DNA of 64,000 nt from Bacillus bingmayongensis (lineage in GTDB: Bacteria > Bacillota > Bacilli > Bacillales > Bacillaceae_G). This document shows, in pieces, positions 54,480 to 62,804 of this stretch (its first letter is position 1; the number at the start of each line of letters is the position of its first letter). Where the stretch lies: the NCBI RefSeq assembly GCF_000299035.1, contig NZ_AKCS01000005.1, forward strand, positions 496,001-560,000, read 5' to 3'. A program made the translations under genes and the position numbers. The notes under the pieces are model-generated. The model was not told where the DNA came from. It worked only from the letters and a program-made list of their open reading frames with translations, and searched no databases.

Positions 54480-56105
54480 CTAGTTATTAATGTTAATTCC
54501 AGTGAATGGATGATCATCACGATTTTCCGGGAATTCAAAGCTAGTTATATCCTTTTGGTACACAGCTGTTTTCTTAATATAAGAAATTGGCACGATTGCT
54601 GCTTGGTCCTGCAATGTCTGTAGGATAGAGTTGTATAATTCTTTTCGCTTTTTCTCATCCGTCGAGGCAAATACTTCTTTTATTTGTTGATCAAGCTGTT
54701 GCTTTAATGGCAAGTTTGACAAAGCATCTGAGAATCCAAAGCCGTCCATTGAAACAATGTTAAGGAAGGTATGTGGATCATATGGAGCTCCATAGTTACT
54801 GTAGAAGTTCAAGTCAAAATCATTTTCGCCAAACCGTTTTACTTGAACAGGCAGCTCAACACCAGTAATATTTAGCTTAACACCTATCATCGCCCACTCA
54901 GCTTGAAGGGCTTCTGCCATCGCCTTTTGGGTTTGGTTTGATTTATCATACATCAACTCAAGCTCCAATGCTTTACCATCTTTCTCTCGAACACTTTTTC
55001 CGGATGGCAGCTTCCATCCCGCTTCTTCTAAATACTTCTTCGCTTTTTCTACGTCATACTTAATAGGTGTTGTTTTAATATTGGTATATAGGAGGTTTGG
55101 AGCCAAAATATTGTCTGCCTTCTCTTCCAGTCCAGAAGTTACTCCTTCTACCATCGCTTGCTTGTTAAAACCATATTGAAGCGCTAAACGTACCTTTATG
55201 TCAGAAAGCTGCTCTTTTGTCGTGTTCATAACCAATTGTCTTGTTGCAACAGGTTCAGAAATACTTGTTTTATATTTTCCTGACTCCTTTAATTGTTTAA
55301 AAGCATCTAAACTAATAGTACCTTCTCCATAAATTAAATCGAGTTCACCTTTTTCGAAAGCAAGCACTCTCGTCTCTGCATCAGGAATTGTTTTAATTAC
55401 AATCTTGTCAACTTTTGGACTTTCACCCCAGTAATTCGGGTTGCGAGTAAATACCGCATATTCATCCTTCTTATATTTCTCTAGCATCCATGGGCCCGTT
55501 CCAATAAATTTCTTCACTCCTTTTGAAGTATCGCCATCATCCGGGAAGCCTGCTTCACCTAAAAAGCGTACTGGACGGACTACCGCTAGCTCCTGTAATG
55601 TTGGATAATAAGCCTGCTTTAATGTAATTTTAAAGATAGAATCATTTACTGCCTCAGTCTTATCAATCATGTTGATTAATCCTAGCCAGCTATGCATTTT
55701 CATATTTTTTATAATCGCATCAAAATTCTTTTTCACGATATTCGCATTAAAAGCGGTTCCATCAGAGAATTTTACATTTTGACGAAGGTTAAAAATATAC
55801 TCCTTACCGTCCTCAGATATTGTCCATGATTCGGCCAGCGCCGGCTCCAGTTTACCGCCTTCTTTATAGCTAACCAATGGTTCGTAAATCATCGCTTGTG
55901 CAATTAATTGCGAAGGATTGTAAACATGTGGATTCATCTCTCCTATGTCCCTCGGCCAAGACAAAGTGAGAGTTTTTTCTTTATTACTCGTTTCTTTTTT
56001 AACGGCCTGCTCATTATTTTGTGGTGTACAACCCACAAAGACAATAGACAAGAGGAGAATTATTGCTGATAGTAATATACCGATTTCCCTTTTCTCTTTA
56101 AACAT
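54480..56105 (-). CDS. Nickel/metallophore-type substrate-binding lipoprotein (NikA/CntA-like)
   Basis: 541 residues from the ATG at 56103-56105 (MFKEKREIG), nine bases after AAGGGGGAAG. Signal peptide with lipobox VFVGC. SBP_bac_5 fold: LTLSWPRDIGEMNPHVY, AESWTISEDGKEYIFNLRQN, the KFIGTGPWMLEKYKKDEYAV segment typical of nickel-binding members, and NPNYWGESPKVDKI. It captures metal or a metal-metallophore complex outside the membrane for the permeases downstream. A Fur box lies 44 bp upstream, so iron status probably controls the operon. Confidence 0.93.
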   Translation of the reverse strand: MFKEKREIGILLSAIILLLSIVFVGCTPQNNEQAVKKETSNKEKTLTLSWPRDIGEMNPHVYNPSQLIAQAMIYEPLVSYKEGGKLEPALAESWTISEDGKEYIFNLRQNVKFSDGTAFNANIVKKNFDAIIKNMKMHSWLGLINMIDKTEAVNDSIFKITLKQAYYPTLQELAVVRPVRFLGEAGFPDDGDTSKGVKKFIGTGPWMLEKYKKDEYAVFTRNPNYWGESPKVDKIVIKTIPDAETRVLAFEKGELDLIYGEGTISLDAFKQLKESGKYKTSISEPVATRQLVMNTTKEQLSDIKVRLALQYGFNKQAMVEGVTSGLEEKADNILAPNLLYTNIKTTPIKYDVEKAKKYLEEAGWKLPSGKSVREKDGKALELELMYDKSNQTQKAMAEALQAEWAMIGVKLNITGVELPVQVKRFGENDFDLNFYSNYGAPYDPHTFLNIVSMDGFGFSDALSNLPLKQQLDQQIKEVFASTDEKKRKELYNSILQTLQDQAAIVPISYIKKTAVYQKDITSFEFPENRDDHPFTGININN

Positions 56106-56148
56106 TAGTAAATACTTCCCCCTTAAAATTAATAAAAAATGACGCAAT

Positions 56149-56163
56149 TGAAAATCATTATCA
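56149..56163 (-). promoter_or_regulatory. Fur box upstream of the metal importer operon
   Basis: On the minus strand TGATAATGATTTTCA matches the Bacillus Fur consensus TGATAATNATTATCA at all but one of the defined positions. It lies 44 bp before the lipoprotein start, where the promoter is expected. Zur boxes read TCGTAAT in Bacillus, so Fur fits better. Confidence 0.82.
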
Positions 56164-56296
56164 CTAACTAATAATAGTTACTAAAATAATTCCTGTCAAT
56201 GAAAATTACAAATAATTGGGGGTGCTACTCCATCGCTATCAAGCTAACAAAACAAAACAAGCCCTTCATTTGAGTTTAAGAATTAACTAGAGTTCG
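56164..56296. repeat. IS231-like end scrap
   Basis: 56231-56252 CATCGCTATCAAGCTAACAA resembles a decayed IS231-type left end (CATGCCCATCAACTTAAGAA), preceded by GGGGGTGCTACTC. No gene. Confidence 0.4.
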
Positions 56297-57175
56297 TCAT
56301 TGCAATTCTAAATGTATCCGTTTCGCTTCAAAATAAAGAGCCTGAATAAATTTTTTCGTATCGATACGAATAGTTAATGTTTGTTCATTATTCAACTCCG
56401 TCATCTTTCTCCTTATGGTTGTAAAATCCAAAAACCTAGAAGCGTAATTTTCAAACTTCGGATTTGAAAAATCAGTAAGTCCAAGGGATGCTAAATGGTT
56501 TAATGATTGATAAATTGCCCTTCTAATCCGTTGTTTGGAGGCTTCAATCGACCTTTTTAATTTGATCTCTTCGGCTGATTCTCCAAGTCTTTTTTGAGCT
56601 AAATGTATAAAAATCTCTTTTAGAGAAGGAAAACCTTGTTCAAACGTTATAGCTTGTTCGTATTAATATAAATAATCCAGCATGTCCATTAAATCTTTAC
56701 TTCCGCTTTCACTTCCCTGCGTACTTTGATCACTATCCAATTTAAGCACCATATTGTGCGATTCTTGGATGTTATTTATCGGTTTTTCCAATCGGATTCG
56801 TTCGATGACTTTCTGAGCGACTGTTAATACTTCAATCCGGTTAATCGGTTTAATAATATAGTATTCAACGCCAAGCGAATACGCTTCAGCAATTAATTCT
56901 TTTGATTCTACTTGAGAAATCATGATAATTTTCCCTTTAAATGACGGTTTTATTTGACGAATTGTTTTTATTCCATCTTGAATCGGCATTAACAAATCGA
57001 TAAATAAAATGTCTATATTTTTGAGGATTAGCATTTGTTTATCTAACACTGAGCCATCCTCAGCTTCTCCTACAACCTCTCCAAGATCCTCATTCTCGAT
57101 AATTTGAGCCAACATTGAGCGAACCGCTTTCTCATCATCTACTATATAAAAATACATAGAATCACCCTTTCGCAA
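56297..57175 (-). pseudogene. GlnL/YcbB-type response regulator with premature TAA
   Basis: One frame of 293 codons with a single in-frame TAA (56663-56665) after MLDYLY. Before it is a receiver (DDE near 10; Asp in IDILFIDLLMPIQDG; Lys in YIIKPI). After it the frame runs on as EQAITFEQGFPSLKEIFIHL, then RRAIYQSLNHLASLGLTDFS and RFLDFTTIRRKMTELNN, the YcbB C-terminal domain. An intact gene would be a GlnL-like regulator of glutamine use. As read, only the receiver (170 residues) is made unless the stop is read through. Confidence 0.85.
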
Positions 57176-57980
57176 TTATATGATCAATCCCTAATCTGAT
57201 TATAAAAATCGATCCTTTTCCTTCGGTTCTGTCCTCAAACGTAACATCACCTTCAAGTTGTTCGACCATTTCTTTTACATACGATAGTCCGATACCTGTC
57301 GATGGGTTACCTGCATCATCATATTTAGAAGTAAACCCAGGTTCAAAAATTGAATCTTTATACTTTGAAGAAATACCGGGACCGTTATCTCCTATTCGAA
57401 ATTCAACGGAATGATGGTCTTCATTAATGTCAATTGTGATGATCCCCATATCTTGGATAGCCTCTACAGCATTTGCAACGACATTGTTTATAATTGATAA
57501 AATTGTGTAAATATGATAGTGAGGATGTACGCCATCAATCTTATACACAAATTGGATGTCTTTCTCTAGTAACCGGGCGTATTTCTCGTTTGCTTGTACA
57601 ATGATGTTTACCAGTTCATATACGGACATATAATCTGTAAAACTTTCATCAGAAATCAGCTTTGAAAGTCCAGCAAAAATACGTTGGTTATCCTTTTTAA
57701 CGTCATGGACTTCACCAGCAATTTTCAATGCCTGCTGCCGTAAATCCTCAACCTGAAAGCTCATCTGTTTGTTCTCTAAAGAGTCTAAACTTTTATATAA
57801 ATCATAAGATTTTTTCGTTATATTTTCAGCATCTTGTAACGTTTTTTTTTAATGAACAGCATCTTCATATAAATTGGAGATGAGCATAAGCATGTGTTCA
57901 TTTTGTTTTTTAATGTGTCTCTCCCTTGACTGCGCTTCATACAGTTTCATCATATTGAAAAAGCTTAGAACTATAAAACT
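57162..57980 (-). pseudogene. GlnK/YcbA-type sensor kinase, truncated and with an in-frame stop
   Basis: Part after the stop: 57162-57764, with coiled-coil lead, EVHDVKKDNQRIFAGLSKL (phosphoacceptor His in the HDVKKD box), ATPase motifs NNVVANAVEAIQDMG, GDNGPGIS and STGIGLSYVKEMVEQLEG. Upstream the same frame continues through KKTLQDAENITKKSYDLYKS to a TAA at 57848-57850, before that YEAQSRERHIKKQNEHMLML. The membrane sensor region is missing: homology stops at about 57980, where a dispersed repeat begins. Overlaps the regulator gene by 14 bp. Confidence 0.8.
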
Positions 57981-57995
57981 GTGGGAAGTACCCCC

Positions 57996-58232
57996 TTTCT
58001 CACTACTAATCTATATAAATGGCCTGTAAGTAAAAGAATATAGGCTAAGTAAAAAATTCAAAGTCCACCCTTTGAGGCGCTTTCAAATCTAAACTAATAG
58101 AAACGTATCTTTAATTTATAATCAAAAGTACAGAATCTTACCAAAAAGTACATTTTTTATAAAACAATTTTTAAAGTATTTAAAAATTCATTTTGGCGTA
58201 AAAACTTCGAGATAATCACTGTGAATTTCTAA
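57996..58232. repeat. ~240-bp intergenic repeat, copy B
   Basis: Starts CACTACTAATCTATATAAAT, contains GGCCTGTAAGTAAAAGAATA, TAATAGAAACGTATCTTTAA and CAAAAAGTACAT, and ends AAACTTCGAGATAATCACTG. Colinear with copy A at 34763-35030. It ends against GGTTCTGGTACAAA (58234-58247), an IS6-type terminal repeat, and begins where the kinase remnant is cut. Confidence 0.75.
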
Positions 58233-58252
58233 AGGTTCTGGTACAAATATAC

Positions 58253-58417
58253 GAAGAGGAACGAGGATATTACAATAATCCAACTGGTATTCCCCATTAA
58301 AAAACGGCAGAACTCAATTAGATGAAATCTTTCGGTATTGATGTAGATCAAGAGCGTATAACGATAGTTTCTGGCACACAAAACGCTTTGGCAATTATAT
58401 TGATGAAAGAGCTTTGA
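58253..58417 (+). pseudogene. MocR/GntR-type aminotransferase-domain fragment
   Basis: One frame of 55 codons with two stops: GYYNNPTGIP, stop, KTAELN, stop, MKSFGIDVDQERITIVSGTQ, NALAIILM. The 'Y.dptGip.LR..ia..l...Gi......ivi.sGtqqal' pattern is the start of the aminotransferase domain in MocR-type GntR regulators. It is cut by the IS6-type end at 58247. Confidence 0.7.
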
Positions 58418-58485
58418 ATTTAAATTCATTTGTTTTGCAATACAATTAATTAGAATTATGCATTCGCGAAATGGAATAAGGCGTC

Positions 58486-59688
58486 TCACTTTTTGAAGTT
58501 TGACGCCCCATAATCTTGTATGGTTACATTCACATGATATTTAATCGGTACCCTACTAAATGTTTGATCCCAATCTTTTTTGACTTTCTCCCATACTTTT
58601 GGGTCTTCAATTCTTAATCGGTTTCCAAAGCCAGCAACGTCAACTTGATATTTTTTCTGCATTTTTTCTGTTACATGATGCACCAAGTGCTTTACTTCTT
58701 GTTCAGCAGCTTTTTCTGCCCTTTTTAAAAATTCATTTTCAAAACCTTTTCCTGAGTGCATCCAATTTTCAGACACACGCCCTTCTGATTCAATGTTTAC
58801 ATCAAAAGAAATCTTATTTCCCTTAACATGCGGGGTGATTTTGCTTTTTATGGACTTTATCTCGTAGATGATAGGTTGCCCTGTCTTTTTATCAAAGCCT
58901 TTTACCACACCACCTTTCCTTTTTCCGTTGATCCATATTAGCCCCTCTAATTCCTCTTCATTTAAAAAACCACGCAACTTATTTGTATTTCCTTTGATTA
59001 TGGCAGCTCCCGCAAATTTTACTTCACCATTTGTCGAAATTACATTTTGTAAAAGAAAACTAGCTCCTGATTCCATCTTACCTCCTAATTTAGCGAGCGA
59101 TACAGGAGGTAAAATTCTTGTTATTCTATATTGATTATCTCCAATCCCAACCAAATGAAACGCTGGAATTTCTCCTATTTCCTTTGATTCCAGCGTCTCA
59201 CTAGCTCGCCCCTTGCTGATTAACACAAGACAGCTAAGTCTACTCTCATTTTCACGGAGATACTGATCAAGTAATTGGTCTAAACTATACTTGCGTACAA
59301 GATTCTCACTAATCACAATCACTTTTAAATGTGAAGCGAACAAAGGCCGATCTTCTCTTAATGAAAATTCACGGATTATTTGATGAGTAGAATCTCCAGT
59401 CTCAGAAACATTAACATAACGTTTTTGTTGTGCCCCGTCTCCTTTACTCCCCGTTTGTTGGCTTGCAATTTGATAAGTAGATGTTATAAGGTTTCTTTTA
59501 GGATATCCTCCTCCTCGGTCCTTAATCTCTTTCTCAATTGTTGACTCCTTACCTTTATCCAATCCTACAGCTAAAACTAAACTCATCTCTTCAATTTCTT
59601 TGCTACTCCAGCACCCTGTCAGAAACAGGAGTACAAGCATCGAAAACAAAGTCAAAAGAACCCGTACATAGTGAAAGTTATTCTTCAC
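58486..59688 (-). CDS. GerC-type spore germination lipoprotein
   Basis: 400 residues with signal peptide and lipobox FLTGC (Cys27), then the Ger(x)C family start WSSKEIEEMSLVLAVGLDKG and FASHLKVIVISENL. The C-terminal domain includes GFGNRLRIEDPKVWEKVKKD, a family signature. It is the outer, lipid-anchored subunit of a GerA-type germinant receptor in the spore inner membrane. Its ATG overlaps the GerB stop (ATGA, 4 bp). Ligand unknown. Confidence 0.93.
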   Translation of the reverse strand: MKNNFHYVRVLLTLFSMLVLLFLTGCWSSKEIEEMSLVLAVGLDKGKESTIEKEIKDRGGGYPKRNLITSTYQIASQQTGSKGDGAQQKRYVNVSETGDSTHQIIREFSLREDRPLFASHLKVIVISENLVRKYSLDQLLDQYLRENESRLSCLVLISKGRASETLESKEIGEIPAFHLVGIGDNQYRITRILPPVSLAKLGGKMESGASFLLQNVISTNGEVKFAGAAIIKGNTNKLRGFLNEEELEGLIWINGKRKGGVVKGFDKKTGQPIIYEIKSIKSKITPHVKGNKISFDVNIESEGRVSENWMHSGKGFENEFLKRAEKAAEQEVKHLVHHVTEKMQKKYQVDVAGFGNRLRIEDPKVWEKVKKDWDQTFSRVPIKYHVNVTIQDYGASNFKK

Positions 59689-60782
59689 GATGGCCCCCCT
59701 TTTCTCTTTAATCGCGTGATGATAAGAAGGAGCAGTGGTAGTAACCCAAATAAAAATAAAGCAGTATTGCCGACCATATCCCCGAATTTAAGTAGATCAT
59801 TTATATTTTTCGAAGTCATAGCAATGATATAAATAATCGGAAGCAAAGCAAACATAAAAGGATGAATGCTCTTTTTGAAGAGTTGTGCTAGCCCCAGTGC
59901 AGCAGCGTAGTAACTGATCGTATATGTAGCAAATATTTGCATAATCCATATTACAAGCAATAAAGATTCAAAACGTTCAAATATCAAACCAGAAATTTCA
60001 AAACTGCGCATGAGATCAATTGTCGGCCATGTTCTCATTACAACTCCATCGACGGATAATGCACCGATGACCATTACGACCGTTATTACGTAAAAGATTA
60101 ACGGAATAGAAATTCCAACTAGAATGACTTTTACTGCTTTGTTTGGTTGCTCCATAAACACCAAAAGGATTAACATGATTTCAGGACCTGTATATGCGAG
60201 AGCAGTCATCTTTATCCCGTTTAACACCGGCTTAACTCCTAAACCTAATACGGGGCGGAGATTATCTATCTCAAATATTCCGAGACTCATCAAGGAAATT
60301 AGTAAAAAAATAAACACCGTAATAGGGAATATGATTTCAAACATCCGGGCAATTGAGTTAATGCCACTCATAATCAAATAGAGACCTATCCACATAAAAG
60401 GTATAATAATGGCCCATGTAGGAGTTCCTTCTAGCAAAAACAAGCTAATGACCTCTGCCATTGAACGGATTTGAAACCCTGAAGTTGCAAGAAAATAACA
60501 TACAACAAGTAAGCTAAATAACCTCCCTATCCATTTCCCTACAACTTCTTGGCTGTATTGATAAAAGGTTTTTTCGGGAAACTGTTGACTTAATTTAACC
60601 ATGATTACTCCTGCAACCATCGCGATTATCCCACCTAAAATCACACTTATCCATACATCCGGTGTTTTCACTTTTTCTACAGATGCTCTAGGCAGGGTAA
60701 GGATTCCTGTTCCAAGTATAAAATTAACGACGATAACAACTGCTTGCGATGTCGTAATTCGGTCTTGGGGTCTGCTAATCAT
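59685..60782 (-). CDS. GerB-type spore germination permease
   Basis: 365 residues, ten membrane segments, APC-like fold. N-terminal ITTSQAVVIVVNFILGTGIL is the GerB family start; further on YTGPEIMLILLVFMEQPNKA and ISYYAAALGLAQLFKK. This subunit binds the germinant (an amino acid or nucleoside). RBS GGAAGTGACTTTC; starts 26 bp after the GerA stop. Confidence 0.94.
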   Translation of the reverse strand: MISRPQDRITTSQAVVIVVNFILGTGILTLPRASVEKVKTPDVWISVILGGIIAMVAGVIMVKLSQQFPEKTFYQYSQEVVGKWIGRLFSLLVVCYFLATSGFQIRSMAEVISLFLLEGTPTWAIIIPFMWIGLYLIMSGINSIARMFEIIFPITVFIFLLISLMSLGIFEIDNLRPVLGLGVKPVLNGIKMTALAYTGPEIMLILLVFMEQPNKAVKVILVGISIPLIFYVITVVMVIGALSVDGVVMRTWPTIDLMRSFEISGLIFERFESLLLVIWIMQIFATYTISYYAAALGLAQLFKKSIHPFMFALLPIIYIIAMTSKNINDLLKFGDMVGNTALFLFGLLPLLLLIITRLKRKGGPS

Positions 60783-60808
60783 TGAAAGTCACTTCCTTTC
60801 GGCTTAAG

Positions 60809-62383
60809 CTATCCTTTGCGAGTAGGGTCTTTTGAATGCATCATCTTTGGTCGCCGTTTCATCATTCTTAGCGGCATGCGAACCATAAAATCTTTCCAGT
60901 CACTTAATCGATAAGGAACAACTGGACTAGTATAAGGAACGCCAAAACTTTTCAGTTTCACCAAATGGCTACAAAGTAAGAGGAAAAAGAGAATGACCCC
61001 GTACAACCCAAACACAGCAGCACAGAACATGGCTACAAACCGAAGAACGCGTAATGTAATCCCTGCACTGTATTGTGGGATAGTAAAGGAAGAAATAGCT
61101 GTAACAGCTACAACGATTACCATAATTGGACTGACAATCCCTGCTTCTACGGCAGCCTGGCCAATAATTAGTCCACCCACAATCCCCATTGCCGGTCCAA
61201 TCGGTTTAGGTAAACGTAACCCAGCTTCCCGTAAAATTTCGATGGCCACTTCCATAATCAATGCTTCTATAAGAGCAGGAAAAGGAACTCCTTCACGTGT
61301 TCCTATAATAGAGATAACTAGCTTGGTGGGAATTAACCCTGGATGAAACGAAATAAAGGAAATATATAATGCAGGAGTAAATAATGAAACAGAAGCTGCA
61401 AAGAAACGCAATAGGCGGAGAAGCGTACTTGGAATCCAGCGTTCATAATAATCTTCTGGTGATTGTAACAGCATACTAAATGTAACTGGAACAATTAATG
61501 CGAATGGTGTCCCGTCCAGTAAAATTGCTATCCGTCCTTCCATCAAGGCACCAATAACACGATCAGGACGTTCTGTATTCTGAGCTTGCGGAAAAGGACT
61601 GAGGTAATTATCTTCAATAAGTTGCTCTATATAACCAGATTCAGGTACACTATCTATATTGATTTTCTGAATTCTTGTTTTTACCTCTTCCACTAATTTT
61701 GGACTAGCAAGGTCTTTGATGTAGGCTATAACTAGCTCTTTTTTTGCACGTTCTCCTACTTGAAGCTTTATTAATGATAAATTTTTATTTTCACCATGAC
61801 GTCGCAAAAGTGCAGTGTTATCACTTAATACTTCCGTAAAACCTACCCGTGGACCTCTGACTAATGCTTCTGATACTGGTTCTTCAATATTCCGTTTGTT
61901 TGGTTTTGTTGTGCCAAGAATGAACACATCAAATAAACCATCAATCAATAGAGCTGTCGAACCTGTCAATACTTTGGATATCAAATCTTTTATTTGATTG
62001 ATTTCTGTTACTTCACTAATAGAAAGAACTTTATTTTTAATAAATTCTTTCGAAACAGTCTCTTCCACATAAGTAGTTTCGTTTTTATATTCATCGAAAA
62101 AATCAACCATTAGTGAATTCATGATATGTTTATCGATTAGCTCTTTATCTGATAGTCCATCGACAAAAATGATTGCAGCTCGAATGCCTATGCGCCCAAT
62201 ATTAAACTCCCGAAAGTGAACATCAGAATTATGACCGATTTCTTGTCTTATGAGTCCTAAGTCTGATGTGAAGTCACCCGTAAAATGAACCGTTGAGTTT
62301 CGAGAAGGCTTAGTTTGTTGTTCAGTATTTCCTTGAATGGTATTTTTTTGCACCTGGTTATCCTTTGATTTCCACCAACTCAT
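60809..62383 (-). CDS. GerA-type spore germination subunit A
   Basis: 524 residues from the ATG at 62381-62383 ([10 protein letters not shown]), two bases after the stop of a small upstream gene; the longer frame overlaps that gene and is rejected. N-terminal soluble domain (residues 50-250: [59 protein letters not shown]), then about five membrane segments ([40 protein letters not shown]). With GerB and GerC it forms a receptor, probably an ion channel opened by germinant. Confidence 0.95.
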   Translation of the reverse strand: MSWWKSKDNQVQKNTIQGNTEQQTKPSRNSTVHFTGDFTSDLGLIRQEIGHNSDVHFREFNIGRIGIRAAIIFVDGLSDKELIDKHIMNSLMVDFFDEYKNETTYVEETVSKEFIKNKVLSISEVTEINQIKDLISKVLTGSTALLIDGLFDVFILGTTKPNKRNIEEPVSEALVRGPRVGFTEVLSDNTALLRRHGENKNLSLIKLQVGERAKKELVIAYIKDLASPKLVEEVKTRIQKINIDSVPESGYIEQLIEDNYLSPFPQAQNTERPDRVIGALMEGRIAILLDGTPFALIVPVTFSMLLQSPEDYYERWIPSTLLRLLRFFAASVSLFTPALYISFISFHPGLIPTKLVISIIGTREGVPFPALIEALIMEVAIEILREAGLRLPKPIGPAMGIVGGLIIGQAAVEAGIVSPIMVIVVAVTAISSFTIPQYSAGITLRVLRFVAMFCAAVFGLYGVILFFLLLCSHLVKLKSFGVPYTSPVVPYRLSDWKDFMVRMPLRMMKRRPKMMHSKDPTRKG

Positions 62384-62385
62384 TC

Positions 62386-62514
62386 TTACCACTCTTTCTC
62401 TGATATATTGACCCAATGAAAAAATCTTGAGATAATATATGGAATTAAAAATACGATAAAAGCTTGTACAAAAATTTTCCAATCTGGAAGATAGGAAACA
62501 ATCATATTCCACAT
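62386..62514 (-). CDS. 42-residue membrane protein at the head of the ger operon (GerD-subunit-like)
   Basis: ATG 62512-62514 preceded by AAGGTGATG. The protein is [20 protein letters not shown], then [16 protein letters not shown] and a short charged end (EKEW), one clear membrane helix. Its stop (62386-62388) lies two bases before the GerA ATG, so the two are coupled. Small one- or two-helix 'D' proteins are known beside some Bacillus ger operons; this assignment is by position and size. Confidence 0.65.
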   Translation of the reverse strand: MWNMIVSYLPDWKIFVQAFIVFLIPYIISRFFHWVNISEKEW

Positions 62515-62751
62515 TTTCATCACCTTATCAATGCACTCTCCTAGGAACAAGATTTTATCAAATCTGGTCTTTTTTTATAAAGATTCCCAAAAATAGAACG
62601 GTGGACATTAATTTCATTCCGTACTAAACTCTTGTTACCATTGAGACTTTCTGTTCCTAATTTCAATTTCAATTTTCTAGATATTGTTTCCTTTTATGCC
62701 TATTTATATGCTTACATATAAATTAAATATAAAAGGATGTAATAATACCTA
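62515..62751. other. Upstream region of the ger operon
   Basis: No gene seen. It should hold a forespore (sigma-G type) promoter, but I could not pick the boxes with confidence. Confidence 0.35.
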
Positions 62752-62795
62752 TTAAAGTAAAAAAGATGCTATCTCTAGCATCTTTTTTACTTTAA
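62752..62795 (-). terminator. Strong 19-bp hairpin terminator
   Basis: TTAAAGTAAAAAAGATGCT (62752-62770) pairs perfectly with 62777-62795 around ATCTCT, just past the stop of the amino acid permease on the minus strand. It ends that transcript ahead of the ger operon. Confidence 0.85.
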
Positions 62796-62804
62796 TTTAA
62801 CTAA

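Noticed and set aside
58229-58489. 86-residue minus-strand frame beside the GerC gene
   Set aside because: It lies over the plus-strand aminotransferase remnant, whose sequence makes sense, and over the IS6-type end; no RBS and no plausible protein pattern.
62384-62512. Upstream extension of the GerA frame (43 extra residues)
   Set aside because: It overlaps the small 42-residue gene in another frame, has no RBS, and the extra residues do not look like a GerA N-terminus.
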